This document shows positions 38,725-49,699 of a stretch of 64,000 bases of DNA, piece after piece. The number at the start of each line of letters is the position of its first letter. Within the stretch, counting starts at the first letter, position 1. Source of the stretch: Nemertoderma westbladi (Eukaryota > Xenacoelomorpha > Nemertodermatida > Nemertodermatidae); assembly GCA_032718475.1 (NCBI GenBank), contig JAUCBJ010005383.1, forward strand, positions 16,300 to 80,299, read 5' to 3'. The position numbers and the translations under genes were made by a program. The notes under the pieces are model-generated. The model was not told the DNA's origin. It saw only the letters and a program-made list of their open reading frames with translations, and searched no databases.

Positions 38725-38946
38725 GCTAATAAATGCAACTCCCATAATAAACAATCAAAAATTGGCAAAGGATTGGGCGAGAAATGAATTAATTATTGAG
38801 GAAAAATGTCGTTTTCCCTGCAACTGGTACGATCTACAGAAAAAAATGAACGAACAAATCAAAGAGCGGAGAAGGGAAAAGAAAATACCGGTATCGGGTT
38901 CTAAGTTGGAAAGCGTCCACAGCCTGGAAAGTGTGAGTATGTACAA
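38725..38946 (+). CDS. CFAP97D1: CFAP97D1/hemingway-type protein, exon 4
   Basis: Acceptor TTATTGTTACAG ends at 38724. The leading G completes Arg from exon 3. It reads LINATPIINNQKLAKDWARN, then ELIIEEKCRFPCNWYDLQKK, continuing the CFAP97 domain (human: RLVDRKPHYD----IDWQ), then a charged KERRREKK stretch. Donor TACAA/GTAAGT at 38947 leaves 2 nt (AA). An upstream GTGAGT at about 38933 is a possible alternative donor. Confidence 0.7.
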
Positions 38947-39099
38947 GTAAGTATGACAATGTATTAATTAATTACAATTACAATGACAATATATATATAC
39001 ACATATATACAATAATTACAATGACAATTAATTAATCTATCTGTATAAGACAGATAGGGGGGGGGGGGGGGGGGGGAACTGGAATCTCATCACTCTCCA

Positions 39100-39287
39100 G
39101 GGGAAATTGGATGCAAATAACAGCTGTTTACTCTCAAAAATAAAACTGTAACCTGTTCTATTGTGTTTAGTTTATTGTTTTGGTTAAAATAGCGCGCCAC
39201 TGTAACCTGATCCTTTCCCTAAATTGATAAATTAACATTGAAGCGGGATATTAATTCGCCAAGATTGGATTTGCGTCCAGTTTCCCC
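39100..39287 (+). mobile_element. MITE copy A (GGGGAAA TIR)
   Basis: The left end GGGGAAATTGGATGCAAAT is mirrored at the right by ATTTGCGTCCAGTTTCCCC. It includes the GTAACCTGATCCTTTCCC words shared with 54590-54780. A long G run (39057-39076) lies just outside. Confidence 0.75.
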
Positions 39288-39461
39288 CCTGTATCGTATG
39301 AGTTTAGTATTTAACCAAAATTAGGTTGTGTCAGGTACCTGAATTAAAACAGAATATCCCATCCCAGGACATGGTTACAACGATTTCTCCTGGTGCGTCG
39401 TAGTCCACAATTACAGGGAACTAATTCCGGCAGACCATATATAATTCGTTTTAATTTGCAG

Positions 39462-40356
39462 ACCAAGGTCGCTGTATCACTGTACCTACGGATATAGCGC
39501 ATTGACACGAAAATCACTTAACAGCGCGAAGATAAAACATAACGCCGGCGAAAAAACAAAAACTCGGAAGGAAATTAATAAACATAAAGCAACCCCTCCT
39601 GTGGGGAAGAAGCATGAAGAAACCGAGAGCATTTTAGGTAGAAAACGTCATCCTAGTCGGTTGCGCGAGGGTCAAAACGTCGAACAATCGAATGCGTTTC
39701 CTAATAACCTCACCGCTGTGGAGTCAAGGAGAAGGAGGGACCAATATTCGGGTGGTAAAGGCCCTCCACGTGATTCAACGAGAAGACCACACTCTCAACA
39801 TGTAATTAGCGGGCAAATGCCACGCGATGAAAAGGGCGGGCAAATGTCACGAGATGTGAAGGATGACAAAATGTCACGTGAAGCTAAGGGAAAACGACAC
39901 TCTCATCGTGTATTTAGCAGACCAGTGCCACGTCATGTAAAGAGTGGACAAATGTCCAGTGCTGTAACGGGTACAGTTATATCCCGCGATCCGACATCAA
40001 GGGGACAGATATCTCGTGATGCACAAAGTGGACAGGGACAGGGTTCACGTTACGTAAAAAATGATTTTAACGACCAGTCAGGCCGTGCAGCAAGGTGCTC
40101 ACGTGATGTAGCAAGGTGCTCACGTGATATAGAGAGTGACAATGCAAGGTGCTCACGTGATGTAGAGAGTGACAATGCAAGGTGCTCACGTGATGTAGAG
40201 AGTGACAAAGGCGAAAGAAATGTAAGAATGTCATCGCTGTCACCCATTAATTATGACAAACCGTGGATATCAATAGAAACAATATCACCAGTAATCTTTT
40301 CCGATGCAGAGACAACTTTAGATGAAGAGGATATAGAAGGGGACAATGAAGGTTAA
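39462..40356 (+). CDS. CFAP97D1: CFAP97D1/hemingway-type protein, last exon with repeat tail
   Basis: Acceptor TTTTAATTTGCAG ends at 39461. Its first A completes Lys and the frame stays open to TAA at 40354-40356; the five exons sum to exactly 500 codons. The encoded tail is basic and disordered-looking. It is built on a loose SRD-V--GQM motif that becomes a clean 11-residue repeat, ARCSRDVESDN (33-bp units, about 40086-40208). An acidic end (DEEDIEGDNEG) follows. CFAP97D1 itself is short (about 165 aa), so this tail is an elaboration of unknown role. Confidence 0.7.
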
Positions 40357-40796
40357 ACATATTTATTTTGGTTTTAAACTGATAGGTGAAAACATATTAT
40401 AACTAAACTATATAAGGTATAATCAGAATATATGATCGTAAATAGAATTTCTGAAACGACTTGTAAGTTTAACAATGATTGTATGTATGTATGTATGTAT
40501 TTATTTACTAGATTTTGACAACATAATTATCAACATGGGTTGATGATAGATAAATAACTTACTAGTATGTGAGGCGAGTCAAAAATTATAATACGGCCTT
40601 TTTCTAAAAGTGGGTGTAGGTGTGTGTGTGTCAGTGTGTCGGAAGCCCTAATTGTGAAGACAAGAATTAACTGCCTGTTCCTTGAACACAGAGTCCTTTC
40701 TAGTAGCCAATAAACGCAGAGTATTTCTAGCTTTACTAGTCGTCAGAGGCAACGTGCCACTTCCCTCGCTTTCCCTTGCAAAACACTGTTGCGCAG
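40357..40796. other. Downstream flank with a dispersed repeat
   Basis: Contains (ATGT)n near 40480 and, at 40572-40648, a repeat reading GCGAGTCAAAAATTATAATA then GTGTGTCGGAAGCC. It recurs inverted around 54227-54520 and in part near 47630. No gene is seen. Confidence 0.6.
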
Positions 40797-42291
40797 CGCC
40801 ACTTGGTGGTCTCCACAGTACTTCATATAGCGCGCCACTTGGTGGTCTCCACGGTACTTCATATAGCGCGCCACTTGGTGGTCTCCACGGTACTTCATAT
40901 AGCGCGCCACTTGGTGGTCTCCACGGTACTTCATATAGCGCGCCACTTGGTGGTCTCCACGGTACTTCATATAGCGCGCCACTTGGTGGTCTCCACAGTA
41001 CTTCATATAGCGCGCCACTTGGTGGTCTCCACGGTACTTCATATAGCGCGCCACTTGGTGGTCTCCACAGTACTTCATATAGCGCGCCACTTGGTGGTCT
41101 CCACGGTACTTCATATAGCGCGCCACTTGGTGGTCTCCACGGTACTTCATATAGCGCGCCACTTGGTGGTCTCCACAGTACTTCATATAGCGCGCCACTT
41201 GGTGGTCTCCACGGTACTTCATATAGCGCGCCACTTGGTGGTCTCCACAGTACTTCATATAGCGCGCCACTTGGTGGTCTCCACGGTACTTCATATAGCG
41301 CGCCACTTGGTGGTCTCCACAGTACTTCATATAGCGCGCCACTTGGTGGTCTCCACGGTACTTCGTATAGAGCGCCACTTGGTGGTCTCCACAGTACTTC
41401 ATATAGCGCGCCACTTGGTGGTCTCCACAGTACTTCATATCGCGCGCCATTTGGTGGTCTCCACGGTACTTCGTATAGAGCGCCACTTGGTGGTCTCCAC
41501 GGTACTTCGTATAGCGCGCCACTTGGTGGTCTCCACGGTACTTCGTATAGAGCGCCACTTGGTGGTCTCCACAGTACTTCATATAGCGCGCCACTTGGTG
41601 GTCTCCACAGTACTTCATATCGCGCGCCACTTGGTGGTCTCCACGGTACTTCATATAGCGCGCCACTTGGTGGTCTCCACAGTACTTCATATAGAGCGCC
41701 ACTTGGTGGTCTCCACGGTACTTCGTATAGCGCGCCACTTGGTGGTCTCCACGGTACTTCGTATAGAGCGCCACTTGGTGGTCTCCACAGTACTTCATAT
41801 AGCGCGCCACTTGGTGGTCTCCACAGTACTTCATATAGCGCGCCACTTGGAGGTCTCCACGGTACTTCATATAGCGCGCCACTTGGAGGTCTCCACAGTA
41901 CTTCATATAGCGCGCCACTTGGAGGTCTCCACAGTACTTCATATAGCGCGCCACTTGGTGGTCTCCACGGTACTTCATATAGCGCGCCACTTGGTGGTCT
42001 CCACGGTACTTCGTATAGCGCGCCACTTGGTGGTCTCCAAAGTACTTCATATAGCGCGCCACTTGGTGGTCTCCACGGTACTTCATATCGCGCGCCACTT
42101 GGTGGTCTCCACAGTACTTCATATAGCGCGCCACTTGGAGGTCTCCACGGTACTTCATATAGCGCGCCACTTGGTGGTCTCCACGGTGCTTCATATAGCG
42201 CGCCACTTGGTGGTCTCCACGGTACTTCGTATAGCGCGCCACTTGGTGGTCTCCACGGTACTTCGTATAGCGCGCCACTTGGTGGTCTCCC
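40797..42291. repeat. 36-bp minisatellite, about 41 units
   Basis: The unit begins GCGCGCCACTTGGTGGTC and ends GGTACTTCATATA. It is 12 codons long and open in several frames on both strands, giving overlapping 500-residue ORFs that I regard as spurious. Variants include AGCGCC, CAGTAC for CGGTAC and TCGTATA for TCATATA. Confidence 0.97.
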
Positions 42292-42605
42292 TTGAATGTT
42301 TGGATCTGACCTGACCAAGTTGGTGAACTACTGACGATCTGAAGTGGGCAGATCTGGGCGGGTGTGGGCCACTCGGAATTCGACGAGGCGGTGCACAAAT
42401 TGACATATGTACATTTCTTACAGTAGGGGTTTGGGTAAGGGGTGAGTTCCTACAGATAGTTTTATTAAAAAATTATGTTTATTTTTTAATGTTTTCGAGG
42501 CAACAAACACGACCGCATATCAATAGCAAGTTTCAGATTTAGTTTCAATTTAAAATTATTCAGCTAGCTAGAGTTCCAAAATCCACATGACACTCGTATT
42601 GAGAC

Positions 42606-43413
42606 CAAGGCGTACTATACAAGGCCATGCCATCGAGTTTACTGGGGGCACGATTTTTTTTACAACAATTTGATATTTTGATATGGGGAGAGTTCTATAA
42701 ATTTTCATTTGCTGCAATTTGGTCAATGGACGTAATTGAAGCCTCCTCGTTAAGAAGATAAAAATTTTTATGGTAGCTAGTGTTTTAGGTAGGTTTAGCT
42801 AGTAATTTCGACACTGGTTCCGACATCCTAGAACATTCTAGAACAAACATTTTTTAGAAAAAAATCTGGATTCTATTTAAAACGCATGGAATCGTTCTAA
42901 AACATGTTGAAAATCAATAAAAAAATTTCACAATTAAAAAAAAAACTATATTTTTTTCACAATTTTTTTTATTGATTTTAAACACGTTTTAGAACGATTC
43001 CATGCGTTTTAAATATAATCCAGATTTTTTTCTAAAAAATGTTCTAGAACAAAAAATATTTGTTCTAGAACATAATTTTTTTTAAAAATGAATAGCTAAC
43101 ATGTTCTGGAACATTTTCTATACAAATAGTAAAAAGAACTAGAGCTACTACAAAATATTTATAGAGGGGAGTAGGATATCGGAACCAGTGTTGAAAGTAC
43201 TAGCTAAACCTATCTAAAACACTAGCTACCATAAATTTGTTTATCTTGCTTAACGAGGAGGCTTCAATTACGTCCGTTGACCAAATTGCAGCAAATGAAA
43301 ATTTATAGAACTCTCCCCATATCAAAATATCAAATTGTTGTAAAAAAAAATCGTGCCCCCAGTCACCGCCCCCAGTTAACTCGATGGCATGGCCTTGTAT
43401 ATAGTACGCCTTG
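42606..43413. mobile_element. Palindromic long-TIR transposon, 808 bp
   Basis: The two halves are near-complete inverses around about 42950. The ends are CAAGGCGTACTATACAAGG and its inverse CCTTGTATATAGTACGCCTTG. Inside, paired words include GAGGCTTCAATTACGTCC, GGAACCAGTGT and GATTCCATGCGTTTTAAAT. Flanks ATTGAGAC (42598-42605) and ATCGAGAC (43414-43421) look like an 8-bp target-site duplication with one mismatch. No ORF. An 8-bp duplication is usual for hAT, but the superfamily is not assigned. Confidence 0.9.
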
Positions 43414-43729
43414 ATCGAGACACAGTTATAATTTGCAATGTTGCAATTAGTGATGTTTTGATGGAGTCTGTAATGTTGTATGCCTAATAACTAAAACTGA
43501 CAAGGCTTTGGAAATGTACCATAGTTTATAAAAATTACCCTGTTCTACAGTCGTCAATGTCGTGGTTAGTGCCAAATAAAATTAACGAGTGATTCGAGGC
43601 GATTTTGAATTTATTCGAAGTTTTTTACAATATAAAAAAAAAAAAAAACTGAGTGGTTAAGAATATCAGTATGTTCCCAAACCGTAAAATTCAATTCAAA
43701 TTCAATAAATGTTTCATTTAGATTCTTAC

Positions 43730-43938
43730 CTGTAAGCAAATTGTTGAACTTTGAGTTTTATTTCTTGTATCAAAGAGGAAATATCGAAATTATTAGTCGC
43801 ATGTTGCTTTACCAGAGGTCCAATCATATTATACTTAATGGCCTTGAGGGCGTTAGAGGCCAATCGTTCTCCAGTCCATTCAACTGTTCTCTTAAACGAC
43901 GGTGGATGGCATAAGAACAAACTTTGCTCCAACCTCAG
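43730..43938 (-). CDS. CDAN1: Codanin-1 homologue, internal exon (5'-most seen)
   Basis: Strong splice sites: acceptor TTTATTGCAG ending at 43939 and donor GCTTACAG/GTAAGA at 43729. It reads CHPPSFKRTVEWTGERLASN then ALKAIKYNMIGPLVKQ, matching human codanin-1 [20 protein letters not shown]. It ends in phase 2 (AG), which joins the leading G of the exon at 20616 to give Arg and then FCDERA. Homology order, strand and phase all agree, so these exons belong to one transcript with a 23-kb intron. More 5' exons were not found between 43939 and 49699. Confidence 0.75.
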
Positions 43939-45342
43939 CTGCAATAAACATATAAAAAACTATTTAAGAAAATAAATGGTGTTCATATATGCTGCCATGG
44001 TAAACATACTAAAGTTATACTTAGAGGATGCACTACTGTCACTCATCCCCACCCCTCAGGATGCCAGCTAACCCCACATGATTATTTGGAGTTGCTATTG
44101 TATTGTAGTAGTATACTTTATTTGTTGGGCCCATGTGAAGAATACAGACTTTCAGACTGGTTAGAAAAGCCTGCCTATGTAACCTGCTCCTTTCCCTAAA
44201 AAAAATGGTGAAATTAATTTGCATGATTTGTATTGTTTAATACTCGTACCGGTATTTCTATTATTATACTCAGATTATGCTGTTATGTATAATAAAAGTA
44301 TTGATTGAGAAAACCATGTTTATCTAAAATCTTTACAATTTTTGGGGAAATTTTTCCCGTCTTTTTTCCCGCTATTTCCCCGAGGAGACCGGGGAATTTG
44401 TGAAAAATATCAGAGTTTTTTCATACATAGAGGTACGATGCAGTACGCCAACGGGGTAATGAATATTCGAAAAAATTTTTTGAATAGGCTAAAGATTGTG
44501 AAAAAAATTTCCCGTATTTTTTCCCGGTTTTCTTCCCGATATTGTATTATTCCGTGTTTTCCCACCAGACAAGTGTTTTAGGCACATGTGTTTTTTAGCG
44601 TTTCAGTGCCCCCCAAACCGGAAATTCCCGTATCTATAGCTATTATTATTGTTATAATAGCTATAGGTAATATTACTACAGTATGTGTTACAGTAGCTAA
44701 TGGTTTTTATATCGCAAATAATAATGCTGTGCTAATGGTTTATTTAATAAGGGAAGTAGTGGTAGTATTTTTGAAAAATTTAATTTTAAAACAAGAGTTC
44801 AGTAATAAATAAATAAATAAAAATACTGTTTAAGTATTATTACACCATAACATCTCCCTTATTACAACAATCTCATATACAGTAGCTCAATATGGGTTTT
44901 CTTAGTATCGAACTAGCTCAAGTTCGTGTGCTGCGCGACGCCCCACTAACGTGTACTGTAAAGAAAGGCATTATAATTGTTTAAAAGGGTCGATTTGAAC
45001 GTGAAAAATCTCTACATTGTGTTAATAAATTCTGCGAGCTACCCTCACATTTTTAGGTCCGCATAGCGAGATCACTAGTATTCACTCAGTTGTTGGTATT
45101 ATTGTTAATCTCCAGTTGGGTCAATCGCCGATATTGAATAGTATTGTGATGCTCGGTGGAGCCCTCTAGTAGTGCCTGTAGATTTCTATTTACCTCCAAC
45201 ACCAGGTGGGAATCCGCCTGAACACCTCGCTGCTAACCTCTCGTGTGTGGCAGACACTGGGGAACAGGTGACTCCGGTTACTACCGCCATGGGACTTTCC
45301 CCCAGGGTCTGCATTCCGCGACCCAGAATACCCCCTAACTGG
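43939..45342. other. CDAN1 intronic or intergenic DNA, no gene seen
   Basis: Includes a 35-bp MITE end (GGCCCATGTGAAGAATACAG, near 44128), a TTTCCCG-rich stretch (44345-44545) and AT-rich DNA. 45186-45340 has a GC-rich open frame of unknown meaning. Confidence 0.5.
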
Positions 45343-45615
45343 CCCATGTGAAGAATACCAGACTTTCTGCCGTTATATTTCACTTTGCATAGTTACCCCC
45401 ATGTGAAAAATACAAGGTTTTCACCAAAAACACAGGTTACAGAAGGGCTAAATCTAACCAAAACAATAAACGAATTAGTATATGTACAGGTTATAAGACA
45501 GAATAAGCGCTATAAAACACTTAATAAAAATAAATTAAAAAAAAATCTTCATAATAATATAAAATTCCAATAGAAAGTCGAACGAAAAGTGAAATCCTGG
45601 TATTCTTCACATGGG
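45343..45615. mobile_element. MITE (CCCATGTGAAG TIR), copy 1
   Basis: The left end CCCATGTGAAGAATACCAG is mirrored at the right by CTGGTATTCTTCACATGGG, ending at about 45615. CCCCCATGTGAA occurs again 50 bp inside as a subterminal repeat. Internal words (GGTTACAGAAGGGCT, ATAAACGAATTAGTATATG) are shared with the copies at 57937 and 58322. No ORF. Confidence 0.9.
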
Positions 45616-45642
45616 GTAAACTGCAAAGTGAAATATACTAAT

Positions 45643-47515
45643 ATACAGCAGAACGTCTGGCTGTATACATCACATTGGCCGTGTTATACAGCATAACGTC
45701 TGGCTGTATACATCACATTGGCCGTGTTATACAGCATAACGTCTGGCTGTATACATCACATTGGCCGTGTTATACAGCATAACGTCTGGCTGTATACATC
45801 ACATTGGCCGTGTTATACAGCATAACGTCTGGCTGTATACATCACATTGGCCGTGTTACACAGCAGAACGTCGGCTGTATACATCACATTGATCGTGTTA
45901 TACAGCATAACGTCTGGCTGTATACATCACATTGATCGTGTTATACAGCATAACGTCTGTCTGTATACATCACATTGATCGTGTTATACAGCAGAACGTC
46001 GGCTGTATACATCACATTGGCCGTGTTATACAGCAGAACGTCTGGCTGTATACATCACATTGATCGTGTTATACAGCATAACGTCTGGCTGTATACATCA
46101 CATTGATCGTGTTATACAGCATAACGTCTGTCTGTATACATCACATTGATCGTGTTATACAGCAGAACGTCGGCTGTATACATCACATTGGCCGTGTTAT
46201 ACAGCAGAACGTCGGCTGTATACATCACATTGGCCGTGTTATACAGCATAACGTCTGGCTGTATACATCACATTGGCCGTGTTATACAGCAGAACGTCGG
46301 CTGTATACATCACATTGGCCGTGTTATACAGCAGAATGTCGGCTGTATACATCACATTGGTCGTATTATACAGCATAACGTCTGGCTGTATACATCACAT
46401 TGGCCGTGTTATACAGCATAACGTCTGGCTGTATACATCACATTGGCCCTGTTATACAGCATAACGTCTGGCTGTATACATCACATTGGCCGTGTTATAC
46501 AGCAGAACGTCGGCTGTATACATCACATTGGCCGTGTTATACAGCATAACGTCTGGCTGTATACATCACATTGGCCGTGTTATACAGCATAACGTCTGGC
46601 TGTATACATCACATTGGCCGTGTTATACAGCAGAACGTCGGCTGTATACATCACATTGGCCGTGTTATACAGCATAACGTCTGGCTGTATACATCACATT
46701 GGCCGTGTTATACAGCATAACGTCTGGCTGTATACATCACATTGGCCGTGTTATACAGCATAACGTCGGCTGTATATATCACATTGGCCGTGTTATACAG
46801 CATAACGTCTGGCTGTATACATCACATTGGCCGTGTTATACAGCAGAACGTCGGCTGTATACATCACATTGGCCGTGTTATACAGCATAACGTCTGGCTG
46901 TATACATCACATTGGCCGTGTTATACAGCATAACGTCTGGCTGTATACATCACATTGGCCGTGTTATACAGCATAACGTCGGCTGTATACATCACATTGG
47001 CCGTGTTATACAGCAGAACGTCGGCTGTATAAATCACATTGGCCGTGTTATACAGCATAACGTCTGGCTGTATACATCACATTGGCCGTGTTATACAGCA
47101 TAACGTCTGGCTGTATACATCACATTGGCCGTGTTATACAGCATAACGTCTGGCTGCATACATCACATTGGCCGTGTTAAACAGCAGAACGTCGGCTGTA
47201 TACATCACATTGGCCGTGTTATACAGCATAACGTCTGGCTGTATACATCACATTGGCCGTGTTATACAGCAGAACGTCGGCTGTATACATCACATTGGCC
47301 GTGTTATACAGCATAACGTCTGGCTGTATACATCACATTGGCCGTGTTATACAGCAGAACGTCGGCTGTATACATCACATTGGCCGTGTTATACAGCAGA
47401 ACGTCGGCTGTATACATCACATTGGCCGTGTTATACAGCAGAACGTCTGGCTGTATACATCACATTGGCCGTGTTATACAGCATAACGTCTGGCTGTATA
47501 CATCACATTGGCCGT
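45643..47515. repeat. 43/42-bp minisatellite, about 44 units
   Basis: The unit begins TATACAGCATAACGTCTGG and ends ACATTGGCCGTGT; 42-bp units have GTCGG for GTCTGG, usually with GCAGAAC. Each unit can form a hairpin because CTGTATA and TATACAG face each other. The array ends abruptly in GTGGTGAGCAAGG. Confidence 0.97.
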
Positions 47516-49699
47516 GTGGTGAGCAAGGCCATTGTGTGAGCATCAGTATTGTAATAGATTGTAATAAGCTGCAAAGTTTACTTATATAATTATACTATAC
47601 TAAACATCCAAAAGTCTGGGTGTGTTTCAGTCAGTCTGTGTGTCGGAAGCCAATTAATAAAACCATCATTAGAAAATGAAAATTGTTTGCTGAGCCTGAG
47701 AACAGTCGAAGGAGTTTACAGTACAGTCGAAGGCCCCACGTGTACACTATAATATCAATACGGCAAGCCAATTCCGCTAAACTATGTAATTGGTACCTTC
47801 CCCTGGTCCTGGAGAAGGAACACAGAAAATAAATGCATTGTGATGAAGGTAAACCTTGATAAACCGATGACGCCACATGTTGTCACATGACAGCTTGGCT
47901 TGCATAATCGCAGAGCGGCAGAGGTTATTGTGGGATGTACATTGTAATGGTAATATTATTGTTAAGTTGTGATAAACAGGAGGTGATACTGATACATTCA
48001 GTATACATAAAATTGTACCCTTATCATTACTATGGCTTTACAAAACAACACCCACTAATACATGGAAATCATAATAAAGGCTTGGGAATGTAAGCATTCC
48101 ATTGGATGTTAATCAATGTTTGCTAAAGGTAAACAGCCAATGGAAAGCCTGTTTCCAGCATGTAGTAGGAAGGCTCCCTTGCCACTTGACAATAAAGAAT
48201 AAAGTAGGCGTGCTGGGTAGCGTACGTCATAACCTAATTTTGTAGTACTGCAGTAGTGCCATGGGCTGCGGCGCTGTAGGTAAAGCATACATATAGCGTA
48301 AGCGGCTTTCCATTTCTTATACTGTCAGTTTTATTTATTGTGTGTTAGCCTGATTGGTAATTTCAAGGAAAAAGCCAATCCATGCCAGTTCAAATGTGAT
48401 TTATTTTATTAACCATGAGCGAGCATTGAGCATTCTCATTCCTACTTGATTTAGAGTTACCCGCGGTACTTGGGCCTGGCCGGCCTGCCTACATACTGTA
48501 ATTAGGTGTAGGACTGAGTATGGTAATCCCTACTGCCCTACACTTTTTTTGTTTTATAAGAACACAGTTGCAGTTTATAAGAACACGGGGCTCAAATTCT
48601 GGGAAAGATTAGGAACAATCAACCGGTAGACTAGGCCTACTGCCAACTGCATGCAGGCATGTAGTAGGCCTATTGTTTAATATCTAAGATAAGTCAGTAA
48701 GTAGTCCTACCCACGCATCACGCGTACCGGTACGGTAAATATAGTACTAATGAAAATACAATTATTATAAATATAATTAGAATTAAGACTTTATCATTAA
48801 AATTCAAAACCAAAAACCTACAGACCTAGTCTCCCATGAAGCTATGATGTCATTTTATGTGCTATTTTAATTTTAGAACAATTAAAGAGCATTTCACAGT
48901 TTTAAGCCTGAAGCAGTGAAGTGAATATTTTCAAATATTTTATGTATTACAGTATTATATTTTACATGACGCTTGGCTCGGCAAAACTGTGTGGTTCTTA
49001 TAAACAAAAGTGTGTAGTAGTACTGTACCTGTACAATTTAAAATACCCGGTGCAAGCAGAGAATTTCCACCCCCTAAAAATTCACCCCCCGGTTAAAATT
49101 TCCTAGTGTATTTTCACCCCATACAGCCATATATTTATTTCATAAACTTATTCGCTCTCCTTCCCTTGGTAGTTTGTAAAAACATTGGATTTGTGGGTGT
49201 CCGCGTGCATGTCTGTCCGTTTTTACTTTTGAAATAAACATATAAACATATTTATAATAAACGTATAAACATTTTCCAGTTCCGATTATTCGGTGGTGGG
49301 TAACATGCAAACACCTACGTACGTCGTACCGTACTGCCGTACGTACAATGTACACACCTCAGTTTATACGATATTCTAGTGTTTAGTGGGTCCCGGGTAG
49401 GCCTAACAAACTGGTATTTCAAATGTTTAGGCCTAATCTCGTCATGCAGTAGGCTAGGCATAAGTTGTATATAATGGATTAATAAAAATATCTCAATGTG
49501 ATGATTATATGGAATTGTTCTTCGTAGTGATTAAAGTGTTAACTTGATAGTAAAGCACAGGCTTGCTTGTGTTCTGTGGGTGCACTGTGCAGGTTGCATC
49601 CTCTTTATTCAGTTATTCGTATCAACTCGGGTTGTCAATTGAATGAAATATGATAAGAGTACGGTGTACTAAGTATTGAAGTAATCGATAAAACCAACT
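47516..49699. other. Intergenic DNA upstream of CHDH
   Basis: No gene is recognised on either strand. A short piece at 47625-47650 (GTGTGTCGGAAGCC) belongs to the dispersed repeat at 40572. The CHDH promoter should lie near the right end, but I see no distinctive motif. Confidence 0.5.

Noticed and set aside
40648-42398. Four overlapping ORFs of over 500 codons in the 36-bp array
   Set aside because: Open frames in both strands at once, with the unit being 12 codons; typical of a minisatellite.
44342-44581. Plus-strand ORF rich in Phe and Arg
   Set aside because: It comes from TTTCCCG-rich low-complexity DNA and has no family match or splice context.
45186-45383. Possible minus-strand exon ending GGAG/GTAAAT
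   Set aside because: The frame is short, runs into a MITE end, and matches no codanin-1 or other family I know. Splice signals are only fair.
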